Positions 28,912-38,187 are shown, counted from the first letter of the stretch. The stretch is 64,000 nt of DNA from Leptothermofonsia sichuanensis E412 (GCF_019891175.1 NZ_CP072600.1:1550001-1614000), one strand, 5' to 3'. Notes: generated by a model not told the origin, from the sequence alone. Program-made: numbers and translations.

Positions 28912-29502
28912 ATGACTCATTCAACCGATATTGCAGCCCTGGCTCGTCTGATGGCAGCAGATTTCAGTAATCAGGCGCAGGCATTTGAAAACCCTCCCCT
29001 GTATGCCCATATCCGGGTTTGTATGCGCCCTCTACCGCCGGGATTTCTCTCTGGGGTAAGCCTGTTTCTAGAACAGGCTTACGATTTTATGCTCAACGAT
29101 CCTTATCGAGTCAGAGTACTCAACCTGTTCATTAAAGACGGACGGATTGAACTGGAAAATTATAAGATTCGGGAAGAAGAGAAGTTTTACGGTGCATCCC
29201 GTGATTTGGAGCGATTACAGACCCTTCAGACAGACCAGCTAGAGTTGATGCCCGGTTGCAACATGCATGTTGAATGGACTGGCAACGGTTTCAGGGGACG
29301 GGTAGAACCGGGTAGAGGCTGTATTGTGGTTCGTAAAGACAAAACAACTTATCTGGATAACGAATTCATTGTTAATGCGGAAGGACTCTTGAGCTACGAT
29401 CGCGGACGGGATCCTGAAACGGATGAACTGATCTGGGGTTCTATTGCCGGTCCCTTCCAGTTTGTGCGTTGGGCAAATTTTGCGAATGAAGTAAAGGTCT
29501 AG
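28912..29502 (+). CDS. cpcT: CpcT/CpeT-family phycobiliprotein chromophore lyase
   Basis: A 196-residue T-type lyase that attaches phycocyanobilin (or a related bilin) to a cysteine of a phycobiliprotein beta subunit. Family blocks are RLMAADFSNQAQAFENPPLYAHI, RPLPP, VSLFLEQAYDF, YRVRVLNLF and a C-terminal SYDRGRDPETDELIWGSIAGPF. The length matches the family. The stop is 3 bp before the next gene. CpcT rather than CpeT is the likelier name, but the bilin and target are not provable here. Confidence 0.92.
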   Translation: MTHSTDIAALARLMAADFSNQAQAFENPPLYAHIRVCMRPLPPGFLSGVSLFLEQAYDFMLNDPYRVRVLNLFIKDGRIELENYKIREEEKFYGASRDLERLQTLQTDQLELMPGCNMHVEWTGNGFRGRVEPGRGCIVVRKDKTTYLDNEFIVNAEGLLSYDRGRDPETDELIWGSIAGPFQFVRWANFANEVKV

Positions 29503-29505
29503 TTT

Positions 29506-30759
29506 ATGTTCGACTTGCTCCTGCGCCAGTGTCGTCTGTTGCAAACTGACCGGACAATCACCGAAACCGATATCGCTATTAAGGGCGGTGTAATTGTTGA
29601 GATTGCGCCTGCTATTGTCGGACATGCAAAAGTAGAACTGGCCATTCAGGGGCAACTCGTCAGCCCACCCTTTGTGGAATCCCATATCCACCTTGATTCT
29701 GCCCTGACCGCTGGAGAGCCTCGCTGGAACCAGAGCGGCACCCTGTTTGAGGGGATTGAAATCTGGCGAGAACGCAAACAAAACCTGACCTTAGAAGATG
29801 TCAAGACGCGGGCGATCGCAACCCTGAAACACCAGGCAAGCCAGGGGGTTCTATTTGTGCGCAGTCATGCAGATGTCAGCGAAAGCAGCCTGACGGCATT
29901 ACAGGCACTCCTGGAAGTTCGAGAAGCTGTCAAAGACTGGATTACGCTACAGGTAGTAGCCTTTCCCCAGGACGGAATCTATGGGGCCCCCCAGAACAAT
30001 GCCTTGATGGAAAAAGCCCTGGAGATGGGAGCGGATGTTGTTGGCGGCATTCCCCACTATGAACTGACCCGCGAAGATGGGGTGAATTCCGTCCACCGCA
30101 TCTTTGAACTGGCCCAAAAGTACGATCGCCTGATTGACATTCACTGTGATGAAATTGATGATGACCAATCCCGCTTTTTAGAAGTGGTTACCGCCTGTGC
30201 CATTCGCACTGGAATGGGGTCACGAGTCACTGCCAGCCACACGACCGCCTTTGGTTCTTACAACAATGCCTACGCCATCAAACTCCTGGGTTTTTTACGG
30301 CGCACCCAAATCAACTTTATTGCCAATCCCCTGATTAACATTACACTTCAGGGACGCGCCGATACCTATCCCAAACGTCGCGGTGTTACCCGTGTCAAAG
30401 AACTCTGGCAACAGGGAATGAATGTCAGCTTTGGGCATGACTGTGTACAGGACCCCTGGTATTCTTTAGGCACCGGCAACATGCTGGATGTTGCTTTTAT
30501 GGGGCTTCACATTTGCCAGATGACCGGCACCGCAGAAATTGACGCCTGCTATGACATGATCACTTGGAATGGCGCAAAAACGCTGAACATTGAAGACCGC
30601 TATGGTATTGAAGTGGGTAAACCCGCCAATTTGATCGTATTGAACGCCAAAGATCGTTACGACGCCATCCGCTGCCGTGCCATTGTTGAGTACGTTATTT
30701 CCCAGGGGAAACTGCTTGTCAAAACCGAAATCCCCCGCACCATCTGGCACGGTTATTAG
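29506..30759 (+). CDS. Cytosine deaminase-like amidohydrolase
   Basis: A 417-residue amidohydrolase close to CodA. Metal ligands are H60-x-H62 ([10 protein letters not shown]); further motifs are [23 protein letters not shown] and [10 protein letters not shown]. It starts [12 protein letters not shown] and ends in the usual beta sandwich. It probably deaminates cytosine or a related heterocycle in the cytoplasm. It starts 3 bp after cpcT with an AAGG site, so the two genes appear to form an operon, an unexpected pairing. Confidence 0.85.
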   Translation: MFDLLLRQCRLLQTDRTITETDIAIKGGVIVEIAPAIVGHAKVELAIQGQLVSPPFVESHIHLDSALTAGEPRWNQSGTLFEGIEIWRERKQNLTLEDVKTRAIATLKHQASQGVLFVRSHADVSESSLTALQALLEVREAVKDWITLQVVAFPQDGIYGAPQNNALMEKALEMGADVVGGIPHYELTREDGVNSVHRIFELAQKYDRLIDIHCDEIDDDQSRFLEVVTACAIRTGMGSRVTASHTTAFGSYNNAYAIKLLGFLRRTQINFIANPLINITLQGRADTYPKRRGVTRVKELWQQGMNVSFGHDCVQDPWYSLGTGNMLDVAFMGLHICQMTGTAEIDACYDMITWNGAKTLNIEDRYGIEVGKPANLIVLNAKDRYDAIRCRAIVEYVISQGKLLVKTEIPRTIWHGY

Positions 30760-31210
30760 TAACCTTGCCAGGGGATCCTGTTTTCCAACCAGGTCAAGGT
30801 CTATTCAGTAATTTAAAGGTTGTCGCACTTCACGTTAATCATCTGGGAATTCTGATCGTAGAGATCCCGATAATGAAAGCCATCTGGATAATGAAAGCCA
30901 TCTGACAGTAAAGCCCATCTGATAGCGCAAGACCCACGGTTACCCAAACGGCTGCACTCATCGGATAAAGCATTCGATCATCCGCGATCGCAAACCGACA
31001 CAAAAATTAACGTTTTGTCAATCATTTGGACGAAATGTTTGTAGTTTTCTATACTATAGTTAAGCTGATGCAAAGGTTTTTTGCTTTTCTTGATAAAGGT
31101 AAGAAACCAACATCCGCCTAATTGTTTTAAAGCTTGAGGGCTACGCTGGACCGAATCTGCCCCTGGCAGCCCTGCTCCTCGGAATCGCAGCCCTGCCCTC
31201 ATTCATTAGA
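30760..31210. other. 451-bp intergenic region with a small tandem repeat
   Basis: No ORF is supported. It contains the 18-bp tandem repeat at 30869-30921, then an AT-rich stretch before the ABC1-kinase gene that may hold its promoter. Confidence 0.45.
30869..30921 (+). repeat. 18-bp tandem repeat (GATAATGAAAGCCATCTG), 2 perfect + 1 degenerate copy
   Basis: Copies at 30869-30886 and 30887-30904 are identical. The third (30905-30921) is degenerate. All end in the same CCATCTG. Confidence 0.9.
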
Positions 31211-32986
31211 GTGAATGTTAGTGAGGTCAAGGTCAGCGTGGGTCAGCATCCCCTCAGCCAACTCAGACGCTATGATGCGGGCGTCATTTCCCAATACTAC
31301 CGTTATCGTCCCTGGAAAGCCATCTGGCGAATGCTTCAGATCGTCTTTTCTTTCCTGGGTTTATTCCTTGGATTGCAGTGGGACTCCTGGCAGCATCGGC
31401 AGGAGGAAAATAAGTATAAACGAGCCGCCCAGCTACGTCAGACTTTAACTCGTCTGGGTCCAACCTTCATCAAAGTCGGACAGGCACTCTCCACCCGCCC
31501 AGATTTGATCCGCAAAGACTTTTTAGATGAGCTGGTCAAGCTCCAGGATCAATTACCCCCTTTCCCCAACGAGATTGCCTACGACATTATTGAGCAGGAA
31601 CTGGATCGCTCAGTAGAGGAGATTTATAAGCAGATTTCACCACAGCCAGTTGCGGCAGCCAGTTTGGGCCAGGTTTACCGCGCCCGCCTCTATAGTGGTG
31701 AAGAAGTTGCGGTCAAAGTCCAGCGCCCTAATTTGCTACCTGTATTAACACTGGATCTTTACCTGATGCGCTGGGCGGCAAGTTGGATGGCTCCCTGGTT
31801 ACCGCTGAATTTAGGCCACGATTTGACCCTGATCGTTGATGAGTTTGGCATCAAGTTATTTGAGGAAATTGACTACCTCAACGAAGCACGCAACGCTGAG
31901 AAATTTGCAACCAATTTCCGCGATGACCCAACGGTTAAGGTTCCTGCCATCTACTGGCGTTATACCAGCCAGCGCGTCTTAACCCTGGAATGGATCCACG
32001 GCTTCAAACTGACCGATGTAGAGCGGATTCGGGAAGCAGGGCTGGATGATGACGATCTGATTGAGATTGGGGTCACGTCGGGGCTACGCCAGCTTTTGGA
32101 GTTTGGGTTCTTCCATGCCGATCCCCACCCGGGCAATTTGTTCGCAATGGCACCCCACTGTGATGTGGATGGAATTCGGGAGAGGGGGACTCAGTTAAAT
32201 GCTCAGATGGCATACATCGACTTCGGCATGATGGATCAACTGGAGGAGTCTGCTAAGGAAACCCTGGTTGATGCCGTGGTTCATTTAATTAATAAAGACT
32301 ACACAGAACTGGCAAGCGATTTTGTCAAACTCGGTTTTCTGACCCCTGATGTTGATATTCGTCCCATTATTCCGGCACTGGAAGAAGTGCTGGGCGATGT
32401 CATGGGTAAGAATGTGCGTGACTTTAACTTCAAGACGATTACGGATCGCTTCTCGGAGTTAATGTATGAGTATCCCTTCCGCCTGCCTGCCAAGTTTGCC
32501 CTGATTATCCGTTCTCTGGTGACCCAGGAAGGTCTGGCGTTGACCCTGAATCCAGATTTCAGAATTGTTGATGTGGCTTACCCTTACGTGGCAAAGCGAC
32601 TATTGACTGGTGAGTCACCTGAACTACGCCGCCGATTGCTGGAGGTGCTATTTAAGGATGGCAGGTTCCAGTGGGAACGGTTGGAAAATCTGATCACCAT
32701 TGCTCGCACGGATCGTAAGTTTGATCTGCTACCTACGGCTCAGCTTGGTCTTCAGTTTCTCCTGTCGGATGAAGGCAGTTACCTGCGGCGACAGTTGTTG
32801 ATTGCATTGACAGAAGACGATCGCCTGCACACAGTAGAAGTTCAACGCCTGTGGCACCTGATTAAGGACGACCTGCAACCGTCTCGCCTGTTCAATGCAG
32901 CGATTGGAGCCTTGGCAGGAATTTCTGCTGCCGGATCTTTAACTTTGATCCCTTCTGCTTTAACATTTATTAACAAGGATGCTTAG
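31211..32986 (+). CDS. ABC1/UbiB-family atypical kinase
   Basis: A 591-residue member of the ABC1K (AarF/UbiB) family. It has the family motif KVGQALSTRPDL (88-99), the alanine-rich loop AAASLGQ (148-154) replacing a normal P-loop, the catalytic lysine in VAVKVQRP (K169), HADPHPGN in the catalytic loop and YIDFGMMD as DFG. Two possible helices lie at the C-terminus. Family members support quinone, tocopherol or other isoprenoid metabolism, and cyanobacteria carry several. The start is GTG 31211, with no strong ribosome site. Confidence 0.9.
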   Translation: MNVSEVKVSVGQHPLSQLRRYDAGVISQYYRYRPWKAIWRMLQIVFSFLGLFLGLQWDSWQHRQEENKYKRAAQLRQTLTRLGPTFIKVGQALSTRPDLIRKDFLDELVKLQDQLPPFPNEIAYDIIEQELDRSVEEIYKQISPQPVAAASLGQVYRARLYSGEEVAVKVQRPNLLPVLTLDLYLMRWAASWMAPWLPLNLGHDLTLIVDEFGIKLFEEIDYLNEARNAEKFATNFRDDPTVKVPAIYWRYTSQRVLTLEWIHGFKLTDVERIREAGLDDDDLIEIGVTSGLRQLLEFGFFHADPHPGNLFAMAPHCDVDGIRERGTQLNAQMAYIDFGMMDQLEESAKETLVDAVVHLINKDYTELASDFVKLGFLTPDVDIRPIIPALEEVLGDVMGKNVRDFNFKTITDRFSELMYEYPFRLPAKFALIIRSLVTQEGLALTLNPDFRIVDVAYPYVAKRLLTGESPELRRRLLEVLFKDGRFQWERLENLITIARTDRKFDLLPTAQLGLQFLLSDEGSYLRRQLLIALTEDDRLHTVEVQRLWHLIKDDLQPSRLFNAAIGALAGISAAGSLTLIPSALTFINKDA

Positions 32987-33073
32987 GAGAAGTGAGGAGT
33001 AAGGAGTGAAGAGTAAGGGGACTTCTAGTGTTTAGTTGTTGGTTTTTAGTTTTTAGGGAGAATCAGGAAGAGG

Positions 33074-33160
33074 GTAGCAGTCTGCCAGGCGGATTTTGAG
33101 GGGACGTAAACCCTGCAAAACCCTGCAAATTGTCTTTTCCAGCTTTAGATGACCAGGCAG
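33074..33160 (+). repeat. Dispersed repeat, 'GCCAGGC-GATTTTGA' family, copy 2
   Basis: Reads TCTGCCAGGCGGATTTTGAGG...TTTAGATGACCAGGCAGA, with TCTGCC/GGCAGA at the ends as inverted termini. It matches 43533-43625 and the reverse strand of 24112-24215. Confidence 0.85.
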
Positions 33161-33208
33161 AGTTTCACTTTCGCGTTTCCCTATTGTCGTCCTATCAGGG
33201 GTTTTCCT

Positions 33209-33574
33209 GTGTATAACGATCCGCCATATTTTCTCTTAGTTGCAGGTTTATTAATCAGTCTGGTTTCGGGTGCGGCTTTTGAAGCGGTACTCAAACAATC
33301 TGTTCAGGAATGGCAGCAGCACCGCTCCACGCGATCGCTGGCAACTCTACAGGGAACTCAACTTTTTGTTCCGTTCCTGGGCATTTCACTGGGAATCTGT
33401 CTTTTCCTTTCCTCTGGGGTGGAGATCTTTGGTTTTCCTACAAAGCTGGCTTACGCCATTTCTGTGCCTCTCACCCTCTTTATTGGCTGGCTGGTATGGC
33501 GGCAGCTTGGCAAAATTCTAATCCAGCTAGAACAGGGTGGATCGAAAGCTCTGGATCTAGATTCCTGGGACTAG
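33209..33574 (+). CDS. Small conserved membrane protein of unknown function
   Basis: About 121 residues with a hydrophobic N-terminus (YFLLVAGLLISLVSGAAF) and a second pair of helices (LFVPFLGISLGICLFLSSG; LAYAISVPLTLFIGWLVW). I do not recognise a named family. GTG 33209 with AGGGG upstream is preferred. An ATG at 33149 would add 20 residues but lies inside a dispersed repeat also found at two unrelated loci. The stop codon TAG is part of the CTAG that bounds the mobile-looking repeat at 33570-33682. Confidence 0.65.
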   Translation: MYNDPPYFLLVAGLLISLVSGAAFEAVLKQSVQEWQQHRSTRSLATLQGTQLFVPFLGISLGICLFLSSGVEIFGFPTKLAYAISVPLTLFIGWLVWRQLGKILIQLEQGGSKALDLDSWD

Positions 33575-33682
33575 TACTGAAAGGCAGAAGTATAAAGGCG
33601 GAAGGCAGAAAAGGGATGGCCTCATTCTCAGGGCTTTCCAGTTGCGTCAATGGCAGGTTTATTTCCGCCGTCGAGTACTAGT
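33570..33682 (+). mobile_element. MITE-like repeat family B, copy 1 (CTAG-bounded, 103-bp core)
   Basis: Starts ACTAGTACTGAAAGGC and ends GCCGTCGAGTACTAGT. CTAG lies at 33571-33574 and 33678-33681. About 90% identical, in reverse orientation, to 46872-46985. The termini form an imperfect inverted repeat (TACTnnAnGGC). There is no coding capacity, so any movement would need a transposase in trans. Confidence 0.85.
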
Positions 33683-33780
33683 AGAGTAAACACTTAATTT
33701 CGCAACATGAATACTTTACGGTTGTTGGGTTTTGCTATCGCTCTACTCAAACTACGTTGCAGAACTTTTAAGTTGATCTA

Positions 33781-33904
33781 CTAGTGCAGGTTGCTGAAAA
33801 TAACCTGCGAGTTTTAGGTTGAACCACAAAGACACAAAGCACACTAAGAAATGCTGTGTTCCTTCGTGACTTTGTGGTGAAAAGCTTGTGCTGCAATGCT
33901 CTAG
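33781..33904 (+). mobile_element. MITE-like repeat family C, copy 1 (CTAG-bounded, 116-bp core)
   Basis: CTAG, then TGCAGGTTG... to ...GCAATGCT, then CTAG. The centre is a hairpin of ACCACAAAGACACAAAG with TTTGTGGT. The second full copy at 38616-38739 has the same 116-bp core but is flanked by CTAT on both sides, which points to a 4-bp target duplication. Confidence 0.85.
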
Positions 33905-34197
33905 TTAGCAGCATATCCCTCTTTTGTCATTTTGACAGGAGCGAAATCTACAAGCCTTGCTGCGCTTGAGTTCTACTCTTCTGTCACTTTTGAGTCAATG
34001 AAATGCGAGATCCAGGCTGGACGAGGTTTTCAAATTTCGTCTTACCGAGAGTGCTTAAGAAAAAGATATGACAGGAGTAAATCAATGAATTTTTGATGAA
34101 TAGCTATTGGCTCTGTATTTGTCAGACATATAATACCGGGTGTTCCCGCCAATAAATCCAGTGCTACACATCCTTTACCTGCAAGGGAAGTCAACAG

Positions 34198-35250
34198 ATG
34201 CATTCAAGCAAAAAGGTTATATTTGGCATTTCTAGCTATTTGTTATTGAACGTTGTTTATGGGACTCAGGCGACTCAATCAACTCCTGTTCCAATAGTTC
34301 AAGCGGTGGCACCACAAACTATTCAAATTTCTCAAAACCCGGCAGGTAGCAATGCTCACTATAAACAGGCTGAGCAATACATGCGCAAGACGTTTGGTGA
34401 TCCCAAATGGAGAGATTATTACGACCTCTACGTCATTGTGGACAGATTAGCCCGTGCTAATGGACTGGATGACCGACCCTGGCGAATCTTAACGGTTCCC
34501 ACTTATGACATCAATGCTTTTGCCACAGAGGTTAACCTGTTGGCTTTTTTCGATGGCTTGCTGGATCAGATTGATGGCGATCGCAATGCGCTAGCCTGCG
34601 TCGCAGGCCATGAGATGGCACACCATACCCAGAAACATATTCCAATTAGTGTGAGCGAGCGCCAGCGAATTTTGCAGCAGCTTCGGCAAGAGGTTGTGGA
34701 TGAAGTGATAGCAGAAAATGAAGACCTCCGGAGAGACTTGAGCGCTATGGATATTGGAGCATGGGTCACGGGTACCGCAGGTCAGGTAACAGGCAGAACG
34801 GGTGGCATCCTTGGAAATGTAGTGGGCAACATACTTCAGTCTGGGCGCAGAAGGCGAATTGCGGAAGCAGAACAGCGCATTAAGACGATTTACGCCGAGA
34901 AGGAAGCAACATTACAGAAAGAATGGCGAGATCTCAGCCATCGCCACGAATTTGAGGCGGATAAATTTGGCTATCAATATATGGTGCGAGCTGGATATAA
35001 TCCACAGGGCTGTATCACTGTATTCAATGTGATCGAGCGAATGCCAACCAGTCAGCTTGATAGTAATACTCATCCGCTTGCAAGCGATCGCATCGTAGCG
35101 ATGAATGCCTTAACCACTCAATACCCTCCATCAAAACTGGCGAATGAGGGCAAGTCCCGGTTGGCAGCCAGTCCCCAGCCATTGGGCTATGGTATTTCTA
35201 GAGATGGACGATCCTTGCGAGTCAATTCCAGAACGGGTAGCAATCGATAG
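34198..35250 (+). CDS. Exported M48 metalloprotease (BepA/Oma1-like)
   Basis: A 350-residue zinc protease with a signal peptide (about 1-25). The catalytic H138-E139-x2-H142 (GHEMAHH) follows PTYDINAFAT, and the third ligand is in HEFEADKFGYQYMVRAGY, as in periplasmic M48 proteases. The segment between holds a glycine-rich insert (TGTAGQVTGRTGGILG). It probably acts in the periplasm on misfolded envelope proteins. It stands alone, separated from its neighbours by repeat-rich spacers. Confidence 0.9.
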   Translation: MHSSKKVIFGISSYLLLNVVYGTQATQSTPVPIVQAVAPQTIQISQNPAGSNAHYKQAEQYMRKTFGDPKWRDYYDLYVIVDRLARANGLDDRPWRILTVPTYDINAFATEVNLLAFFDGLLDQIDGDRNALACVAGHEMAHHTQKHIPISVSERQRILQQLRQEVVDEVIAENEDLRRDLSAMDIGAWVTGTAGQVTGRTGGILGNVVGNILQSGRRRRIAEAEQRIKTIYAEKEATLQKEWRDLSHRHEFEADKFGYQYMVRAGYNPQGCITVFNVIERMPTSQLDSNTHPLASDRIVAMNALTTQYPPSKLANEGKSRLAASPQPLGYGISRDGRSLRVNSRTGSNR

Positions 35251-35716
35251 GGTATCTGAGGGTTAAAGATCTCCAACTTCTTCGAGAAGGGAGATCTGAG
35301 CGATCGCATCTGGCTTAATTCAGTGTCATTGGGCCATAGCACTTCCAGACAAAATTGCATAAGTTCTCCCGTCTCAGAACTATGAAGAAGTACAAGCCCA
35401 AGGTTAGGAGCAAGTTGTTTCAGAAAGATTAGCCATCGAATCATCTTTCAGCTTGCCATCCTTTGTGCTTTAGCCTTTCAAGTTTTTTGCTTGATCAGCG
35501 CTCAATTCTGATCTGGGTTTTCTTCTTCTAATAGAAGGATTCTCCTGCAACTAAAAAGTTCCCTGAAAAGCAATCAGAGTGCCCATTCTACTTCTAAACC
35601 TGATCCGGCTCAAACTCTGGTTTTCCGACCGACAAAACTCCAGTTTTGGGAATGGGCAAGGTTTACCTACCGTAGATTGTTTGCCAACTTAGATATCGAT
35701 ATCCAGGATTTTTACC
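35251..35716. other. 466-bp intergenic region
   Basis: Holds the decayed repeat at 35258-35327. The rest shows no supported ORF or RNA gene. A minus-strand 85-codon reading at 35187-35444 overlaps the protease end and is not convincing. Confidence 0.45.
35258..35327 (+). repeat. Repeat family D, copy 1 (left end decayed)
   Basis: AAGATCTCCAACTTCTTCGAG...TGGCTTAATTCAGTG matches the families at 37772 and 48470, but the left GGCACTGA end is missing. Confidence 0.75.
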
Positions 35717-36247
35717 ATGAAGTATCTTCATAGCCTATCCATTATCGTCCTTGTTTCCTTACTCAATACAACTCCAGGATTTGCTTTTGGGAAGTCCTCT
35801 CCGGTTTCTTCTGGTTTAACCCCAACGACACCGTCTAGGTTTACCACGTCAGACCCCTCACTCAAGCTTGCTCAGTTGAATCAACGGGTGAATCAGGTTC
35901 GGAATCGACTGAATCGAGCCACTGCAACGGCTAATCGGAATGGATTAAGAAAAACGCACAATGATTCGCTGGGGTATATGGGAAATGGAGTGGACAGCGA
36001 TACCACATTAACCCTGAGACAAGGAGTTCGTTATGTAATCGTCGGGGTTTGTGATGATTATTGCCACGATCTGAAGATCCAGCTTTATGACGAGAATGGC
36101 AACCTGATCGTCTCAGATATTGGTAATAGCCCTGTAGCGGGTGTTGAAATTACCCCCCGCTGGACGGGACGTTTTAGGATTAACACGATCATGGCTCGGT
36201 GTTCAAGTGCTCCCTGTCACTATGGTTTGGCTGCCTTTAGCCGATAG
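35717..36247 (+). CDS. Secreted small protein of unknown function
   Basis: A 176-residue protein with a signal peptide (cleavage probably near GFAFG, residue 24). A low-complexity Ser/Thr/Pro stretch and an Arg/Asn-rich helix precede a beta-rich C-terminal half with two cysteine pairs (CDDYC, CSSAPC). The block LTLRQGVRYVIVGVCDDYCHDLKIQLYD looks like a bacterial pre-peptidase C-terminal (PPC)-like fold. No enzyme motif is seen. It is followed by a strong hairpin at 36265-36319. Confidence 0.75.
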   Translation: MKYLHSLSIIVLVSLLNTTPGFAFGKSSPVSSGLTPTTPSRFTTSDPSLKLAQLNQRVNQVRNRLNRATATANRNGLRKTHNDSLGYMGNGVDSDTTLTLRQGVRYVIVGVCDDYCHDLKIQLYDENGNLIVSDIGNSPVAGVEITPRWTGRFRINTIMARCSSAPCHYGLAAFSR

Positions 36248-36264
36248 ATAGGTTGATTTGGGCG

Positions 36265-36319
36265 TTTCCTGCATTTCTCACGGATGAAGCCTGGGCTGCT
36301 TCGTGAGAAATGCAGGAAA
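36265..36319. terminator. Long hairpin with 18-bp perfect stem
   Basis: TTTCCTGCATTTCTCACG at 36265-36282 pairs perfectly with 36302-36319, and an inner GAAGC/GCTTC stem extends it. Just downstream of the secreted-protein gene it could end transcription. It has no T-run, so an element remnant is also possible. Confidence 0.6.
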
Positions 36320-36360
36320 GACACCAGTAACATTACATCAGCTTGGCTTTGGGCGAGGTG

Positions 36361-36545
36361 GTGCTGAATAGCCGTATGCATTGAAAGTCTTCAGTTCATA
36401 CAACACTCAACTCATACTCAAAATCAGCAATGCCCTGAAGGATGACGATGAGTTTGTTGACGGCGCTGCTAAATAGCAGTATGAATTGGAACAAAGTTTC
36501 AATTCATACACGCTCTAATTCATACCCAGATTCAGCAATGCCTTG
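36361..36545 (+). repeat. Repeat family E, two tandem divergent copies
   Basis: Unit 1 (36361-36437) and unit 2 (36465-36545) share ATAGCnGTATGnATTG...TTCATAC...TCAGCAATGCC. A third copy lies at 48423-48597, split by a family D element. No coding potential. Confidence 0.8.
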
Positions 36546-36556
36546 TTGACGGATGG

Positions 36557-36661
36557 CTAGAGCATCGGTTCAGAATTCCAAGACATCGGATTTCTTGTGA
36601 GAAATTCAACGAAAACTGGGTATCGGATAGAAGAAATCCGATTTCTGTACCGGCGTTCTAG
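36557..36661 (+). mobile_element. MITE-like repeat family F, copy 1 (CTAG-bounded, 97-bp core)
   Basis: CTAG at 36557-36560 and 36658-36661. The ends AGCATCGGT and ACCGGCGTT form imperfect inverted termini, and the interior holds AAATCGGATTTCT-type palindromes. The reverse copy is at 46681-46771. The right CTAG contains the TAG stop codon of mutM. Confidence 0.82.
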
Positions 36662-37536
36662 CGTTGACAGTGGGGGCAGAAATGGGCCGATCGCCCTGCC
36701 ATCCTCAACCGCTGAATGACGGTACCACAGGTGCGGCACGGTTCTCCATCACGGGCATAGACCCAGGCAACCCCGCCATAATTGCCATTCACCCCTTCTA
36801 CACTGCGAAAGGTGTTGAAGGTTGTCCCTCTGGCATCAATACTCGTCTGGAGCACTTGCAGAATGTTTGTGCGTAAACGGTCAATCTTTCTACGGCTGAG
36901 GTCAATACATAAAGTCGCGGGATGGATACCACTGAGAAACAGAGCCTCATCGGCGTAAATGTTTCCGATTCCCGCCACGATCGCCTGATCGAGCAACGCA
37001 TTTTTTACAGGACGACGGCGATGTTTCAATTGCTTCACCAGGTAAGCCAGGGAAAATTCATCTGAAAAAGGTTCTGGTCCCAGATATTGCAAACCCGTTA
37101 TCACCCGTTCGGGAGCCTCACCCGGTGGCACCCACCATATCTGGCCAAAGGTTCGCTGGTCTACAAATCGTAACTCTTTCTGCCCTTCAAAAAACAGTCG
37201 AACTCTGGCGTGTTTTTGCAGCGGTTCCGAGGGCGCAACCCAGAGGAGTTGCCCTGTCATGCGGAGGTGGATGCCGAGATATCCGGCTGTTGGGGATCGG
37301 AAGTCGGGGGTTGGGGGTTGCCATCCTGTACCCTGGATCAACTCTGCCAGCAAATACTTGCCTCGCCGCTGCCACTGGGCGATCGCAGTTCCGGTCAGCC
37401 CCTCCAGGAAATCCTGCACAGAAAGAGGATAGGCGATCGTGCGATTAAGCAGCACATCCCCCCCCTGGATAGTTTGATGCAGGGTGACCAGGTTTAGACC
37501 TCTACAGACAGTTTCAACTTCGGGCAACTCAGGCAC
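36658..37536 (-). CDS. mutM: Formamidopyrimidine-DNA glycosylase
   Basis: Removes oxidised purines such as 8-oxoguanine and cuts the abasic site. The 292-residue protein begins MPELPEVETVCRGL, so after Met removal the catalytic Pro and Glu are exposed. It has NIYADEALF and RGTTFNTFRSVEG, and ends with the zinc finger C267-x2-C270...C287-x2-C290. The start is GTG 37536. The stop codon lies in the CTAG end of the family F repeat, so the gene is intact to its last codon despite the insertion. Confidence 0.95.
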   Translation of the reverse strand: MPELPEVETVCRGLNLVTLHQTIQGGDVLLNRTIAYPLSVQDFLEGLTGTAIAQWQRRGKYLLAELIQGTGWQPPTPDFRSPTAGYLGIHLRMTGQLLWVAPSEPLQKHARVRLFFEGQKELRFVDQRTFGQIWWVPPGEAPERVITGLQYLGPEPFSDEFSLAYLVKQLKHRRRPVKNALLDQAIVAGIGNIYADEALFLSGIHPATLCIDLSRRKIDRLRTNILQVLQTSIDARGTTFNTFRSVEGVNGNYGGVAWVYARDGEPCRTCGTVIQRLRMAGRSAHFCPHCQR

Positions 37537-37771
37537 AGGGAGTCATGTTAGGGATTGTGGATGGGTAATTCTGGATGACGAAAGTCTGACTGACTGAACA
37601 TCCTGGTAATTGATAGGCTGAGATTCGCCCAGGCGATCGACGGGTCATTAGACTGATGCATTGCGACAAAAGTCTATCACCCCAACGGCAGGAAGACGCA
37701 AAAGATTCCTGGAAGCGAGGGTTGTAACCTGTAGAGCGAACCACAAAGACACAAAGGACACAAAGTTGAAT

Positions 37772-37855
37772 GGCACTGACCTAAAGGGTAAGAGATCTCG
37801 AACTTCTTCGAGAAGTTGGAGATCTGAACGATCGTATTTGGCTTAATTCAGTGCC
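37772..37855 (+). mobile_element. MITE-like repeat family D, copy 2 (84 bp, GGCACTGA/TCAGTGCC ends)
   Basis: Perfect 8-bp inverted termini enclose an internal hairpin (AGATCTCnAACTTCTTC...). The element splits sequence related to family C. GACACAAAGTT occurs on both sides (37757-37767 and 37859-37869). Confidence 0.85.
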
Positions 37856-38057
37856 TTCGACACAAAGTTAATGCCTAATGGGTGGGTTATTTACGTCCCG
37901 TCAAGTTTCCGTTTCGTTTGAATCTTCTAAATGCACAGACAGTCACTGTAGAGCACTCGTTTAAAGAACCACTGTAAACAAATCGGGTGGAACCTGGTAT
38001 GTAACAACCAGTTCCCACCCTGATTTTGAAACGAGATTTACAGACTATAGACTCTGG

Positions 38058-38158
38058 TGTTCTTACAGAAAGGTTTTGACGGGTCGCAGCCCCTCAAAAT
38101 TGAACCCTGATTTACTGCCAGGATATTTACTATCCATCAAATTGAATTTGACCGCGTA
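38058..38158 (+). mobile_element. MITE-like repeat family H, copy 1 (101 bp, CTGG flanks)
   Basis: A 101-bp core containing TTTTGACGGGTCGCAG, flanked by CTGG at 38054-38057 and 38159-38162. The reverse copy at 46772-46872 is also exactly 101 bp and flanked by CTAG. Its end resembles the GCCAGG...ATTTTGA family. Confidence 0.82.
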
Positions 38159-38187
38159 CTGGATTGCTCCAGAACTGAGGACTGACC

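Larger units (their letters stand above)
37537..38187. other. 651-bp intergenic region made largely of repeats
   Basis: Contains a broken family C element (37736-37771 and 37856-37880) split by a family D element (37772-37855), and a family H element (38058-38158). No gene is supported. Confidence 0.6.

Noticed and set aside
33149-33208. Upstream ATG extending the small membrane protein
   Set aside because: The ATG lies inside a dispersed repeat also present at 24 kb and 43.5 kb; GTG 33209 has a better ribosome site.
35187-35444. 85-codon minus-strand frame after the exported M48 gene
   Set aside because: Overlaps the protease end and a decayed repeat; no recognisable protein.
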